Below are positions 1-10,600 of a stretch of 64,000 nt of DNA, piece after piece (the stretch's first letter is position 1; each line of letters opens with the position of its first letter). Position numbers and translations under genes: made by a program. Source of the DNA: Mactra quadrangularis (taxonomy: Eukaryota; Mollusca; Bivalvia; Venerida; Mactridae); NCBI GenBank assembly GCA_025267735.1, contig CM046304.1:18788620-18852619 (forward strand), given 5' to 3'. The notes beneath the pieces are model-generated. The model was not told where the DNA came from. It searched no databases and saw only the letters and a list, made by a program, of their open reading frames with translations.

Positions 1-57
1 AATCACCTTAGAAACAAACCCAACAATATCAAATAAAGTCACTTTTTATCATTCAAG

Positions 58-859
58 GACCCAGTTCGAGAAATAAAGAAAATTAATGAATTTCTTGGAA
101 CAAATAGAGATCCTGAGTTGATTGAACAAATTGCCAAGGCTTGTGATTTCAATACTTTAAAGAAAGCAGATGCAGAAGTGAAAGTTAAAGAAAGTTTAAA
201 CATTAAAGGACCACCAATTAAGATTGATTTCATGTATAGAAAAGGTATGTAGTCACATTTTCTTTTTTGATTATCAAAATATATTTGATGGTCGATATTC
301 ATTTAGTTCTTCGTCGACTATAGATCCCATGTTGCATAGAGTTAAACACTCGTGTAGGCCTATGACATGTATTTCTGAATGAAGACTGCCAGTATGCCCC
401 CTTATTTTTGTCAGTTATAATACTACATTTATACAGTATAGTTCCACTATAAATCCCACCTTGATTATTGCAAAGCCATGTAATTTTGGAAGAATTTAAG
501 TCCGAAATTCTTCATTTGTTAAGAAAATGTTCCTCTATTAAGACCATTTCGCAATTAAGACCATCCATTTTGAAAATCTATTAATAACATAAGCTTTTAA
601 GCAAAATTTGCATTTAATTAAACAATCTCATTCATTGAAGATGTTTTAAATAGATAAATGTCTATTTTGTTTGCGGTCAAAAAATAGTGTTACTTTTGAC
701 AATGAGGCTTTACGTCATATTGATTAAGCTATTTTATTTATCTCAGGTCAAGTCGGTGACTGGAAGAACCACTTTACAGTAGATATGAATGAACAAATGG
801 ATCAATGGATTGAACAGAACAGCTATGGGTGTAAATCTAAATTTAGATATACAATTTGA
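58..859 (+). CDS. Cytosolic sulfotransferase, last two exons (5' part off the left edge)
   Basis: Two exons, 58-244 and 747-859, encode the C-terminal third of a cytosolic sulfotransferase, which moves the sulfonate of PAPS onto hydroxyl or amine acceptors. The first exon follows an AG at 56-57 and opens in phase 0 with DPVREIKKINEFLG. It ends in AGAAAAG before gtatgt. The second completes RKGQVGDWKNHFT, the family's RKGxxGDWKNxFT motif that holds the 3'-phosphate of PAPS, and stops with TGA at 857-859. Exon lengths (187 and 113 nt) and phases match the last two exons of the complete minus-strand gene at 41757-48878, with only a few amino-acid changes, for example NIKGPPIKIDF against NNKGPPPKLDF. 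The two are tail-to-tail paralogues. The catalytic His and the P-loop-like motif would lie outside the window. The family call is secure; the substrate cannot be told. Confidence 0.93.
585..715 (+). repeat. Dispersed repeat, copy 1 of 3 (intron of left sulfotransferase)
   Basis: An AT-rich block with the core AAATAGATAAATGTCTATTT followed by a conserved AGTGTTACTTTTGA. The same block occurs at 54470-54592 and 55436-55562 around METTL15. No terminal repeats or duplication were recognised, so the class is unknown. Confidence 0.6.
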
Positions 860-1440
860 AAATGAGTGTTAGAACAAACTCTTGCATTTTTGGATTAACT
901 TATTCATCTTCAAAGCTCGTGGTAGTTATCTATTTGTCAACGCTTGTTTTAAGCTGGAATTTTATTTCACTGAGTGAGCTTAGAAAACATTTTTAAAAGC
1001 GACGATGTAAAGAGTTCAGCTATTATTTTCTAGGATTATAAATTGATATAAAAGTTCTTATTCCTAGGTTGACGAGTTTTTCAATTATTTTATGTCAGGG
1101 CACATTGTAATGTTTTATGACATTGTTTGAAGTTTTCTGTCGTATATTTTCATCGAAAACCATCATATGAATTGAAATTGCCTAAGTATTTATACAAAAT
1201 ATTTATCTTATTAAGTGTCAATGTGTTTCCAATAAAACTAGACTGTTTATATTCAGCGAATTTGATGAACACTATTATACGGTGAATTCAAAGGTCATTT
1301 GTAAAATTCTTGTTTTTAGGAAAAAATGATTCATATTGACCTTTGATAAGAGTTATTTGAACAAATTTCAAAATCAGCATTGATAAGTTTATCAACACAT
1401 TATTGTAAGTACATGTATATATGTTATGAATAAAGTTTGT
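860..1440 (+). promoter_or_regulatory. 3' UTR with poly(A) signal
   Basis: Sequence after the stop codon stays similar, in patches, to the 3' flank of the minus-strand paralogue (about 40330-41756 read in reverse). This supports a transcribed 3' UTR. An AATAAA lies at 1429-1434. The minus-strand copy differs by an insertion of about 860 bp (see 40590-41449). Confidence 0.6.
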
Positions 1441-2021
1441 AATAAATTACTTGTGGAATGCATGATTGTTGTTAGGTGTGAATCAGTTGTTTATATAGGG
1501 TCCTTGATCGAACCATCACGCATCTGGCTAATCAATTACCTGTCCCTGGTCGTGTTAAAAGAGAATGTATATGTATTTGTAATGTACGATGGGTGATTGG
1601 AAAGTTCGAGGAATTTATTTATTGATGTTTTATTGAATGTTTTACACTTATTTGAGTTTTAATGTGATTTGACAAAAGGGTAAATATTTTAAAAGGGAAT
1701 TTCGTGAATTTATCAATCACCCCTCGTACACGCATATTTCTAAAAGGGAGACAGGTACTAAATGGACGAATGCCTCAGGAGTTGTTTCCCTTTATTAAAA
1801 AACACACTAGCAAAACATGAAGTAACTGGGGTAGTAAGTTTGACAAAAAATGCACGAAATTTGTCACACTTCTCAACCCGGTCGGTCACGTGATGCTACT
1901 TTATTTTCAAGAAATGGAAATAAATGCTAAGAGTTTAGCGTAGCCAGATTTTTCTTTCTTAATAGTTACTTGTACACATATGAACGCTATGTGTTTTGAA
2001 TGACTTTCACGCCTACTTGTA
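1441..2021. other. Intergenic, no feature seen
   Basis: AT-rich sequence after the sulfotransferase poly(A) signal. I see no coding exon, tandem array or terminal repeats here. Confidence 0.5.
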
Positions 2022-2411
2022 TTTTGTTGGGTTAATCGCCGTAGCAACACATTGTTTAGGTCATATCAATGCGGTCAGTCAACATACACATCGTTCCTGG
2101 ATAGGCTAAATCTTTAGATTGTGCCGTAAACCAGTAACTAGGCACATACTTTCGTCCACAGGCGGCCGGCACGGTCCCAAATCAAAAACACTATACATGT
2201 ATATATAGTGTTTTTGATTAGGGACCGTGCCGACCGCCTGTGCTTTCGTCAGTGGCTGACAAATTTCCTATATGATTTAGAACCAGAGATAGAAGGGAGA
2301 ATGGCCGTAGAAATATTTTAATGACCAAACTCCACGAAAGTATGACACGCCTGGAAATCATACCCACAACCCTTCGATCAGTAAACTTGTGTGCCACCGA
2401 TTGAGCTAGCC
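2022..2411 (-). mobile_element. tRNA-derived SINE, family A, with nested MITE
   Basis: Read on the minus strand it starts with a tRNA-like head (degraded A box GGCTAGCTCAATCGGT, weak B box) and ends with the family tail, approximately TGTTGCTACGGCGATTAACC. The central pieces GACTGACCGC and AGCCTATCCAGGA match the other family A copies (12725, 24560, 30244, 46045, 49088). An 86-bp palindromic MITE splits it at 2157-2242. Confidence 0.85.
2157..2242. mobile_element. Palindromic hAT-like MITE inserted in a SINE
   Basis: An 86-bp near-perfect inverted repeat running from CACAGGCGGCCGGCACGG to its complement ending CCGACCGCCTGTG. It is flanked by an exact 8-bp duplication, CTTTCGTC, at 2149-2156 and 2243-2250. 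The duplicated bases are part of the SINE, so the MITE arrived after it. Sister copy at 13638-13729; a related one lies at 26402-26490. Confidence 0.92.
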
Positions 2412-2536
2412 TAATATAAAAAACTTGAACTTACTATTTTGTAAAAAATGATCAGAGAAAAAAAAATGTGCAATTAAAATTTTTATACATGAAATCAATT
2501 AAAAGTAGTGTACATTTAGTTACTGTAGCATGTAAT

Positions 2537-2612
2537 GTCATTCGGAATTCCTCGGCCATATTCTAATATATGTATATCTTTGTAGATGATCGCCGATGTT
2601 GTTCCGAATGAT
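2537..2612. mobile_element. Short MITE of the CATTCGGAAC family
   Basis: Inverted ends TCATTCGGAATTCCTCGGCCA and CCGATGTTGTTCCGAATGA enclose an AT-rich centre. Same family as 12499-12569, 15089-15158, 22816-23180 and 48591-48662, and as the core of the composite repeats at 17901 and 38934. Confidence 0.75.
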
Positions 2613-2832
2613 GCAATGTATTAATCTGTCTCAGGTCAATTTGCACAGACTATACAGTCTGAAAATAGAAATTACGATATCAAGATGCTTTTTATAGTGT
2701 TTCGTCAGTTATAGCTACGCATTGATTGGTCGACACAAAGGTAATCTAGACGTGAGCCTCGGAGCGACCGTAATAGACCCTATACCACCGCAGTCTATAG
2801 GATATCTGTTTACCAGGGTTCGTACAGTCTTG

Positions 2833-2960
2833 AAAAGGCCCCGAATTTCGATAGTGGTCTTGAAAAGGCCCTAAATTTCGATAGTGGTCTTGAAAAGGCC
2901 TTAAATTGCATGATTTGCCCTTAAAAGCCCCCAAATTTGCACTGTCTTGTCCCAAATTAC
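2833..2960. repeat. Tandem repeat, 30-bp unit, about three copies
   Basis: The unit GTCTTGAAAAGGCCC plus AAATTTCGATAGTG repeats at 2833, 2863 and 2893, and then decays. The 60-nt period keeps a frame open by chance, so the ORF across it is not taken as a gene. Confidence 0.8.
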
Positions 2961-3839
2961 TGTTTGAAGGCCCTACATTTAGTTATGATGCTATTTGTCG
3001 GTTAATAATCAAAATCTAAATGATTTACAAGGCAACTGAGCGCCGAAATAAATATATCTTTTTAATAATATCCAATTCTGTATTTTGTGCGAATTGACAA
3101 ACACTTACTCGGCATTGTTCTGTTTTCTAATGAAAAAGCCCGAGGTAACCGAATAGGGCCCTAGAAAATTAAGCTCTAGAATGAGAAAAATGCTCTGAAA
3201 GCACTATAAAGGCCCTTTTGTGCATGACTACTCTGCATGAACCATGTTTACGGAGATTGAAACTGTACCTGACGGCATTTGAATTCTATATTTCCCTGCT
3301 TGATTTAATTGATTGTTATTTGAATAAGCTGTCTACATACTACAATACGTACAAATATGATCTATGCGTCCATTGTTAATTTAATTATTATAGAGTTTGC
3401 TCACTGAAAACATTTAATAGAATAAATATATTTATTAGACTTTTATACAAACATATCCCAACTGCGATCAACATTTTTACTTTAAAATAAATCAAGTTTT
3501 TTTCAACTTTCAATTTTCAATATGCATATAGATCTAGTAATTATTTGAATGTTAGCCAATTCTATGATAAATTAGTTAAATTGGCTTAGTCATAGGAGGA
3601 ATACGTTAAATTTGTTTATGCTAAGTTATGCCACTCTCCGACAAATTTTGCGAGGCACTTAGTCGAGCTAATATAGGGGCCGTTACAGTTTCTCTTTCGA
3701 ATTACACCAACATCTTTTGCATGCGCCGAAAATAAATTTATAGGCCGATATTAAACATCAAAGTTATTGAAGATTTGCATGGTCGGCACAATTGATGCCA
3801 CCCCACTTTCTAAATGTGTAGCAGATGTAAAATACAGCG

Positions 3840-4325
3840 CTTGTACCCCTCTTGTCTTCACGCTAGCTTTTATTGCGACGTGGTAGTGTCCACTAACGAC
3901 TCGAGAGCTCGTGGGATCGAATCGTGGTTGGAACCATGGAATTTTATCCGGTTATATTTGGCGTCTAACGTTATTATCCCACTTGGAATTGTGTAGTTGC
4001 ATCCTTAGATTGTCCTACAGACATTCAACCTTTAAGAATCGAGGACAAATTCTGTTAAAGAGAGGGCGTTTGTATCAGAGGCATAATACGGCACTTGTAC
4101 TCCATTGCCTTCAAGCTAGTTTTTATGGCAACGTGATAGAGAGTCCGCATACGACTTGAGAGGCCGTGAGTTCGAATCTCAGTTGGGAACATGGACTTTT
4201 TTATCTGGACAGATGGGAACATGGATATTTATGGGGGCAGTTGGGAACATGGATTTTTATCGCGGCAGTTCGGAACGTGGATTTTTATCGGGGCAGTTGG
4301 GAACATCGATTTTTATCGGGTTATA
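3840..4325 (+). repeat. tRNA-like SINE heads followed by a 28-bp tandem array
   Basis: Two degraded tRNA-like stretches (about 3850-3935 and 4115-4195) share TTTTATTGCGACGTGGTAG-type and GAGTTCGAATCTC-type boxes. The second runs into about five copies of a 28-bp unit built on GGCAGTTGGGAACATGGATT (4190-4320). It is probably old SINE sequence expanded in tandem. The 117-aa ORF here begins at a GTG codon and is a repeat artefact. Confidence 0.55.
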
Positions 4326-4724
4326 AAATTTATGTACAACTCTATTCAATGAACTCAAATCGTTGTTTAAAGTTGATAGTACCTCGAATATTGATAAATG
4401 TAATATTAGAAAATCGTATTAATAATAGTCAGCATATTTTACAAGTGAAAGGCATCGTACATAATATAAGTATGGTTTACATAGATAATAATTTATTAGC
4501 TTGGTGCCATCTTTATTGAATTACATCAACGTGGGTGAGCATTTCCCTTTTAAAACTATACAATTCGATAAATTATATTAATGAATTATAATATATACGA
4601 ATTGTAAGTCATTTATAATATAAGCGGTGTTTCATAATACTTTACTTTTTTCATTCATACTACAGTGTGGTATACTGAGGGACAAATTCACCTGATTAAA
4701 GTTTAAATTTTAAAATTTGAAGTG

Positions 4725-4972
4725 AGGTTTAAAGTCTGCTCCCATTTACATAATCAGCCGATTTTACAAGTTTGTACGATAACTCTTGATTATTGAAATC
4801 TCCTTCAAACCGATGATCTCTCACAGTACCTATTTACTCATGGATGGAGTGGAACAACTGTAGGTAAATTTCTTGCTCAAGGAAATTAGCAGTACCCCTA
4901 GTGGAGTGCAAACGTAAGAAGCTTCGATGCCCTAGCGCTTGTCCTATCACTGGCCAACTGTTCTTACATGAA
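4725..4972 (-). mobile_element. tRNA-derived SINE, family D
   Basis: In reverse it carries a tRNA-like head (about 4905-4972) and then the family body, which includes TTCCTTGAGCAAGAAATTTA and a TTAAACCTCACTT-type tail. Related copies: 21655-21925, 25729-25862, 26680-27145 and 53440-53602. Confidence 0.7.
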
Positions 4973-5172
4973 GTGGTATCCATGGTAATACCTTCCTGGA
5001 AAAAAAATGTCTTAAGTCCTAGAGTTCCACGATGAGAATAATCAAAATCAATGAACTTGATAGCGAAAAGATCCTTATAAAGGGACCTTTTGTTCTCAAA
5101 TAAAGCATTTGGGACTTCAAACTCGCCAAAATCACAATACAATGTATTTTGCAATAGCCAATGTGGTCTTTA

Positions 5173-5477
5173 TGTCGTATAACTACCCACATAAAACACA
5201 ACACCAGCTCGTTTGTATCAACTTTATTGCTACATGTACTTAGCTCGTACTAACATCGAGCAGCGACTAACTACTGAGGGCCCCGCAGTCAAGCTGCGGC
5301 TTCCTTATATAGTGCTTGTACCCACTCAAAGTGAATCCAAGCACATATGTTTCAACTTATTAAAAATTGGAAAACTCTTGAACGTGATTGTGTCCAATCT
5401 GGTCAAGTGACCAATAACTTGAGCAAATATTTGATGTTTGCCAAAGATAACGAAATTAATGAACCTATTATATTACA
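5173..5477 (+). repeat. 5' LTR
   Basis: Starts TGTCGTATAACTACCC and ends CCTATTATATTACA. It holds a small GC-rich hairpin (CCGCAG..CTGCGG, 5283-5299) just upstream of a TATA-like TTATATAG (5305-5312), a plausible promoter. Confidence 0.85.
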
Positions 5478-6380
5478 CAATCACTCCCCTTCTTAATGAA
5501 CATTTTTGTTTTTGTATTTTATTTTTTTTACCTAAATAAACATCATTCTTAACATCCTAAAGCTAAAAGTTCCCTATGTTAGTCGGTGCTCCATGATTCA
5601 ATTATAAATTCACAAACATAAGACATTACAATAATACAATAACAATTATTTTGCCTTTTTGAAAAACATATGATACATCGTTAATAAACACTATTACAAA
5701 AAAGACATTATTATTTTCCCTGAAAGAAAGCATGGTAAGTATATAATACATCGATCGACATCAAAGAAATAGTACAGACACAAATATCTTGTTCCCTGAA
5801 ATAAAAAACATGATAAACAACAACAACAAAATAAACGTTATAAATGTTATATAGAACTATCATTCTCTCTCGCATACTGCGAGTTACATTATAGGAAAAA
5901 AAGCGGCAAAATATTATTAATGTTAATGACACAGAGCACAGTAAAGTTGATGTTGATTAATGTTAATATTATATGTTTATTAATTGGTTATTATTCATTG
6001 TTTCTTTCTTATTCACTTGTTATATTGTTTATTCATATTCATCATTTATTCACTTATCTTGTTTATATAATTTAAAATTTAACACTTCTAATAAATTTAT
6101 TGTTCATAATCTCTGTGTTCACATTTGCCACTCTTTTTTTTTCCTTGAGAATTCTTTGATAGTTCTTCATCTTATAATTATAATTGTCAACTGAAAATAT
6201 AGAAAAAACACAATCAAATTCTTGGTCTACTAATAGAAGAAAATAACATAAATCTTATGCAGACATGATGCAAATAAAGGTACATAAAACATTTCATATT
6301 ACATAAATACATATAAAATGTACAAAATGAAGGTATGTAGTTATTGTATGCCTGGCCTAATTACGGCACCATTTCACATG

Positions 6381-6685
6381 TGTCGTATAACTACCCACAT
6401 AAAACACAACACCAGCTCGTTTGTATCAACTTTATTGCTACATGTACTTAGCTCGTACTAACATCGAGCAGCGACTAACTACTGAGGGCCCCGCAGTCAA
6501 GCTGCGGCTTCCTTATATAGTGCTTGTACCCACTCCAAGTGAATCCAAGCACATATGTTTCAACTTATTAAAAATTGGAAAACTCTTGAACGTGATTGTG
6601 TCCAATCTGGTCAAGTGACCAATAACTTGAGCAAATATTTGATGTTTGCCAAAGATAACGAAATTAATGAACCTATTATATTACA
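6381..6685 (+). repeat. 3' LTR
   Basis: Same length and ends as the left LTR, with the single visible difference near 6534. It is followed directly by the second CTTTA target copy. Confidence 0.85.
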
Positions 6686-6701
6686 CTTTATAGCGGAACC
6701 A

Positions 6702-6755
6702 TAGGCGGTGGACACGGGGTGCTTTTGACTCGGGACTGCGCTGACGGCCTATGAG
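6702..6755. mobile_element. Degenerate MITE related to the CACAGGCGG family
   Basis: Ends CATAGGCGG and CGGCCTATG are inverted, with the internal TTTTGACTCGGGAC recalling the TTTTGATTAGGGACC arm of the copies at 2157 and 13638. No target duplication is visible. Confidence 0.45.
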
Positions 6756-6766
6756 TACAGCTACAG

Positions 6767-7092
6767 TCCCATAAACATAAAAATAGCCGTGAGGGCACCG
6801 TACGGGCACCGTGCGATCAAGCTCCGCAAGGACCCGTACGAACTCTTGCGTACCCGTTCGGACTGTTACGTTTTTACCAGGGTCAATGAGATGAACCCAG
6901 GATACACGTATCAGTTTCAGAGTAAAACTGTGAACAAAATCGTGACCGAGTATGGATTTAACATGCAAATCTTCCAGCTACGGCTCTGTACGGGTGTGTT
7001 GTTTTGTACCATGTGCGTACCGTCACCTTGATACGGCTGTCTGCACGTACGGGTCCGTAACAAGCCACGATTTTATGGGACTGAGGCATAAA
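6767..7092 (+). repeat. Interspersed repeat E, copy 1 of 3, with imperfect inverted ends
   Basis: A block of about 320 bp also present in opposite orientation at 23459-23820 and 33345-33659. Its ends read CAGTCCCATAAA and TTTATGGGACTG, suggesting a non-autonomous DNA element. Inside are several CGTACGGGT-type motifs. One frame stays open in all three copies, but no ATG-based gene is supported. Confidence 0.75.
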
Positions 7093-7681
7093 ACTCTACT
7101 GTTCTTGCCGTATTTTCCATATGCTGCCATAACTTCACCATTAAGAAAGTGCTTCGGTTTGCATCAGAGTCAAGCCAGGGCTCTTTATTAAAGCATTTAA
7201 AATATATTCGTGATAAGTATTATAGCTACGCCAATACGCCTCTCTACCGAAAACACTCGTAATACTACGCTTAGTTTAAATGATTAAAAAATATCAACCA
7301 GGCTATAAATCGTTTAAAATTTTTAACATTATCACCGGCTGTCAATACTTGTTAGCGTACAGACGTAGAAAATATTGGTTCTTAAATTTATACTTCAGTA
7401 AACTATAAAATAGCTTATAAGCCTTGATAAGCCCATGAGTGGGTATATACATTGTATGTACATTTGTAAGGTAAATCTAACCGCGTTTGTTAGTTACAAG
7501 TCGGATTAAAGATTAAAAACATTTTTGTTTAGAGTTCCACTCGCAGATTAAAGTTTAATGTGTTTCAAGATCTCGGAGTTAAGGGAAATGTAGATCGTAA
7601 CAACTTTTGTAGAAGAGGAATGGAAATTTAACATTTAAAAAATTTAGGAATTTAATATTTTACATTACTACTAATAATAAA
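7093..7681. other. No recognisable feature
   Basis: AT-rich sequence between repeat E and the proposed first exon of the small gene. If that gene is real, its promoter should lie here. I see no clear TATA box or other element. Confidence 0.4.
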
Positions 7682-10600
7682 ATGACGGAGAATAATAAAC
7701 AAAAAGATATGGCGTAAGTATTAATTTGTATTTTTTATATTTAATAGTGTCATGATAAGCGTTATTTTGTGTTTTCCGATTTTGCTTTAAGTTTCACTCA
7801 TATCATTATAAAAACGGAATACTGTTGTTTTTTTTTAATAATGAGTTACTATGGTAGTACATGCACTTGTTAGGTTACGAAGCGTATGGTTATTTATTAT
7901 TTTATATAATTTGCTTACATGTATTAATGTATAGCAAATTTAAGTGTCGTTTTGCTTTGGCTACGCAAATGCTTCAGTAATCAGCACTGGTGTAAATAAA
8001 TACAGATGACCATGGCATTTGAAGACAATTCAAGTCTGTTCGGTAACCAAGGACTATAATATGATCGAAAATGCATGTTACATGTTCTGTAAACTGAACG
8101 CATATAACAATAAGATACCTTGTTATTCAAAAAGGTACGTTTAGAATTATGAAGTTTATCAATGAATTCAGATATGATGGAATATAGCTCTAGTTTGGAT
8201 TTCTCGAACATGATCAATATTTTTATTAGTACTAAAAATTTGTTCAATCAAAGTGTTGCTAATATGTATGTCAATTATACGAAACATACGCATGCAAGTA
8301 GGAAACAATAATTGTAACATCAGGGTATATTGGTAGTTGAACATCTATGGTTACCTAATCCTATAAGATTCGATGGATTCCGACGCCAGCCTTTCGAGAC
8401 ATCTTAGTCTTTATTATCCCCATGGCCCCCCAGGAATAAAATGATAGGGACAGAGTCTCCTATTGTTTGGACAACAGTAGTGATTTGATCTTACCATGCC
8501 TAAATCCCTCTAAATCTGAAAAAGCCTCTAAGGGTTCTGTAGTTCAGTACCCTATGTAATTCTTACAGAAAAGGACCCGACATGTTTATCGTGACCATAC
8601 TTCAGCACATCTACACTTATACTCAAATGAAAGGTACTCATTCACAGATTTCAACTTAAATATCAACTTTTTCTAAAACTAACTAAATTGTAAGGAAACA
8701 TTTACTGAAGCAGGAAATTAGTCACGGATTGAGAATGACAATTTTAGTGCAAATGGACATACAACTACAAATGATGGTGTTTTAAGTAGTAAAAATCAAA
8801 CATGAATGTCATGGTTTAGACATTTTTTGTGCATTTTGGGACTTTTATTGAACATATCTTGCAATACATAGGTCAGTTTGTCTTAAAATATAAAGAGTTA
8901 TTTTTTTGACACAATTACAGACACTGAATTGAATTTTAAAAAAAACTTTACCAAATTTGTGAACTAGTATCTTTAAGGCCGTATACCTAAATTTGGGTAT
9001 CAGATGGTTTGATACCAAAGTCAGAATATTTTGATTCAATTAATTCAAGTTGTGTATTTAAGGTTAGAAGTCAATTTCGCGATATCTTGAACTTGTAATG
9101 TATTTTTATTCTAATATTATCAAACAAATATGCTGACATGTTGTAAATGATTTAAGATGAATGCAATCTGTTATAAATTGATAAAAAAACAGGATCAAAT
9201 TACTTGTAATATCTGAATTATGTATTCATAATATCGACCTTGAGTTTATATGTAAGAGGTAGTGTTAATGCTAGAGCCCTTGATTTCAGTCCGCTTTTAC
9301 AATTATATAAATGAATATGAGGTATTGGCTCATGTTATCGACTATAGAGTTTTGTATAAGAGATAATTCGAATATTAGAGCGCCTATATTTCGATCTAGT
9401 GCCCCGAAGGCGGTACGGGTTAGAACTCCACCCAGGACGATAATACTTTTTCATTAAAATTTGACAATAATGTCAAAATTCCTACATAAATAAGGTGAAT
9501 TGAGAAGTTGCCGGCCTTATGGAAGGGTAGGTGAGTACAGATTATAAACGAGGGTCAAGGAAAGCTAGGTTAGGTGTGCTGGCCGTCGTAAATTAACCTA
9601 AACTTTGTTGACACAGCGTTAAACCCAGTATAAAAAAGAATGTAAGAGTCTTTGATTTCAGTCAGCGTTTCCAAATATGAGTGCACGTTCTTGACTATGT
9701 CAGTATGATAAAACGCTTTTAATCTGGTATGATAAAAGCAACTAGACTTGAAGAACAAACGAGACAATTTCAACAAAAAATCTGTCAAACTAGACGGGCA
9801 TGAGCTTATATTTGTGCAATAAAAAATCGATCAAGGTATTAGGTTAAAACTAATCTCACTGCACATATATATGAGATCTCCCTCTGCATAATGTCCTACA
9901 GTGAAACCTCTCTATAACTGTCAGCTGTGTGGTAAGACAATGATAAGTTGGCAACAAATAATATTATTATTCCAAATATATATAGCACTTTTATTCTTGT
10001 ACATGCATGTTCAAAAGTGCTTCACAGATATAATGTACTTTAAAAAAATAAAACTAAATGAAATGAAAAACATTATAAAATGCTATTAACAAAGTGTATG
10101 GACATAAACAGTCAACAAATTATGCACCTAAATATTTAGTACATGAGATAATTATCAAATAAAAAGATAAAACGACAAGCACTCATATATTAAAAAACCT
10201 AAAACTCTAGAAAAGTCTTAATTATACATGATAGATAGATAGATACTTTATTCAATAAACATAAGGCATGACGCCCAACAGTTTACAAGTTAATTATACA
10301 TGTACTGTAGAATATTTCATAAAACATATAGTAAAAAGATATAAATAAAAAATCAGGTCCAAGGTGTTATTTAAAGTGTATATCATTCCTCAGACTTAAA
10401 AAAATAGTAAAATATTACAAGATACATACATTTAATTCAGTTATCTGACTATAGTTTCCTTAATGATAATGAAGTTTAAAAAAGTAAGTTGTATTGGGTA
10501 TCATTTTAAAATGGATTTGTATGTAATGCTATGATTGAATTGGTCGTTTTTTGAGAGTTTGTCGTTAATTAGAGGTGATCGTTGATTAGGATGTTTGTGA

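Larger units (their letters stand above)
5173..6685 (+). mobile_element. Short non-coding LTR retroelement (TRIM-like), apparently recent
   Basis: Two direct repeats, 5173-5477 and 6381-6685, of 305 bp each begin TG and end CA. By eye they differ at one position (CACTCAAAG against CACTCCAAG). The pair is bracketed by the exact 5-bp duplication CTTTA at 5168-5172 and 6686-6690. TG..CA ends plus a 5-bp duplication are the mark of LTR integration. The internal 903 bp is AT-rich and holds no gag or pol sequence, so the element must have been moved by another element's enzymes. I could not see a convincing tRNA primer site after 5477 or a purine tract before 6381. Near-identity of the LTRs argues for a young insertion. 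The plus orientation is a guess from the TATA-like box in the LTR. Confidence 0.88.

Noticed and set aside
2157..2242. Hairpin as a transcription terminator
   Set aside because: The 8-bp duplication and sister copies show a MITE; the host is not bacterial.
4166..4519. 117-aa protein with WEHG-type repeats
   Set aside because: GTG start; the repeats are the 28-bp tandem array after a SINE head.
5213..6618. Duplicate 65-aa protein in two copies
   Set aside because: Both lie entirely in the LTRs, so they are repeat shadows. The near-identity comes from the element.
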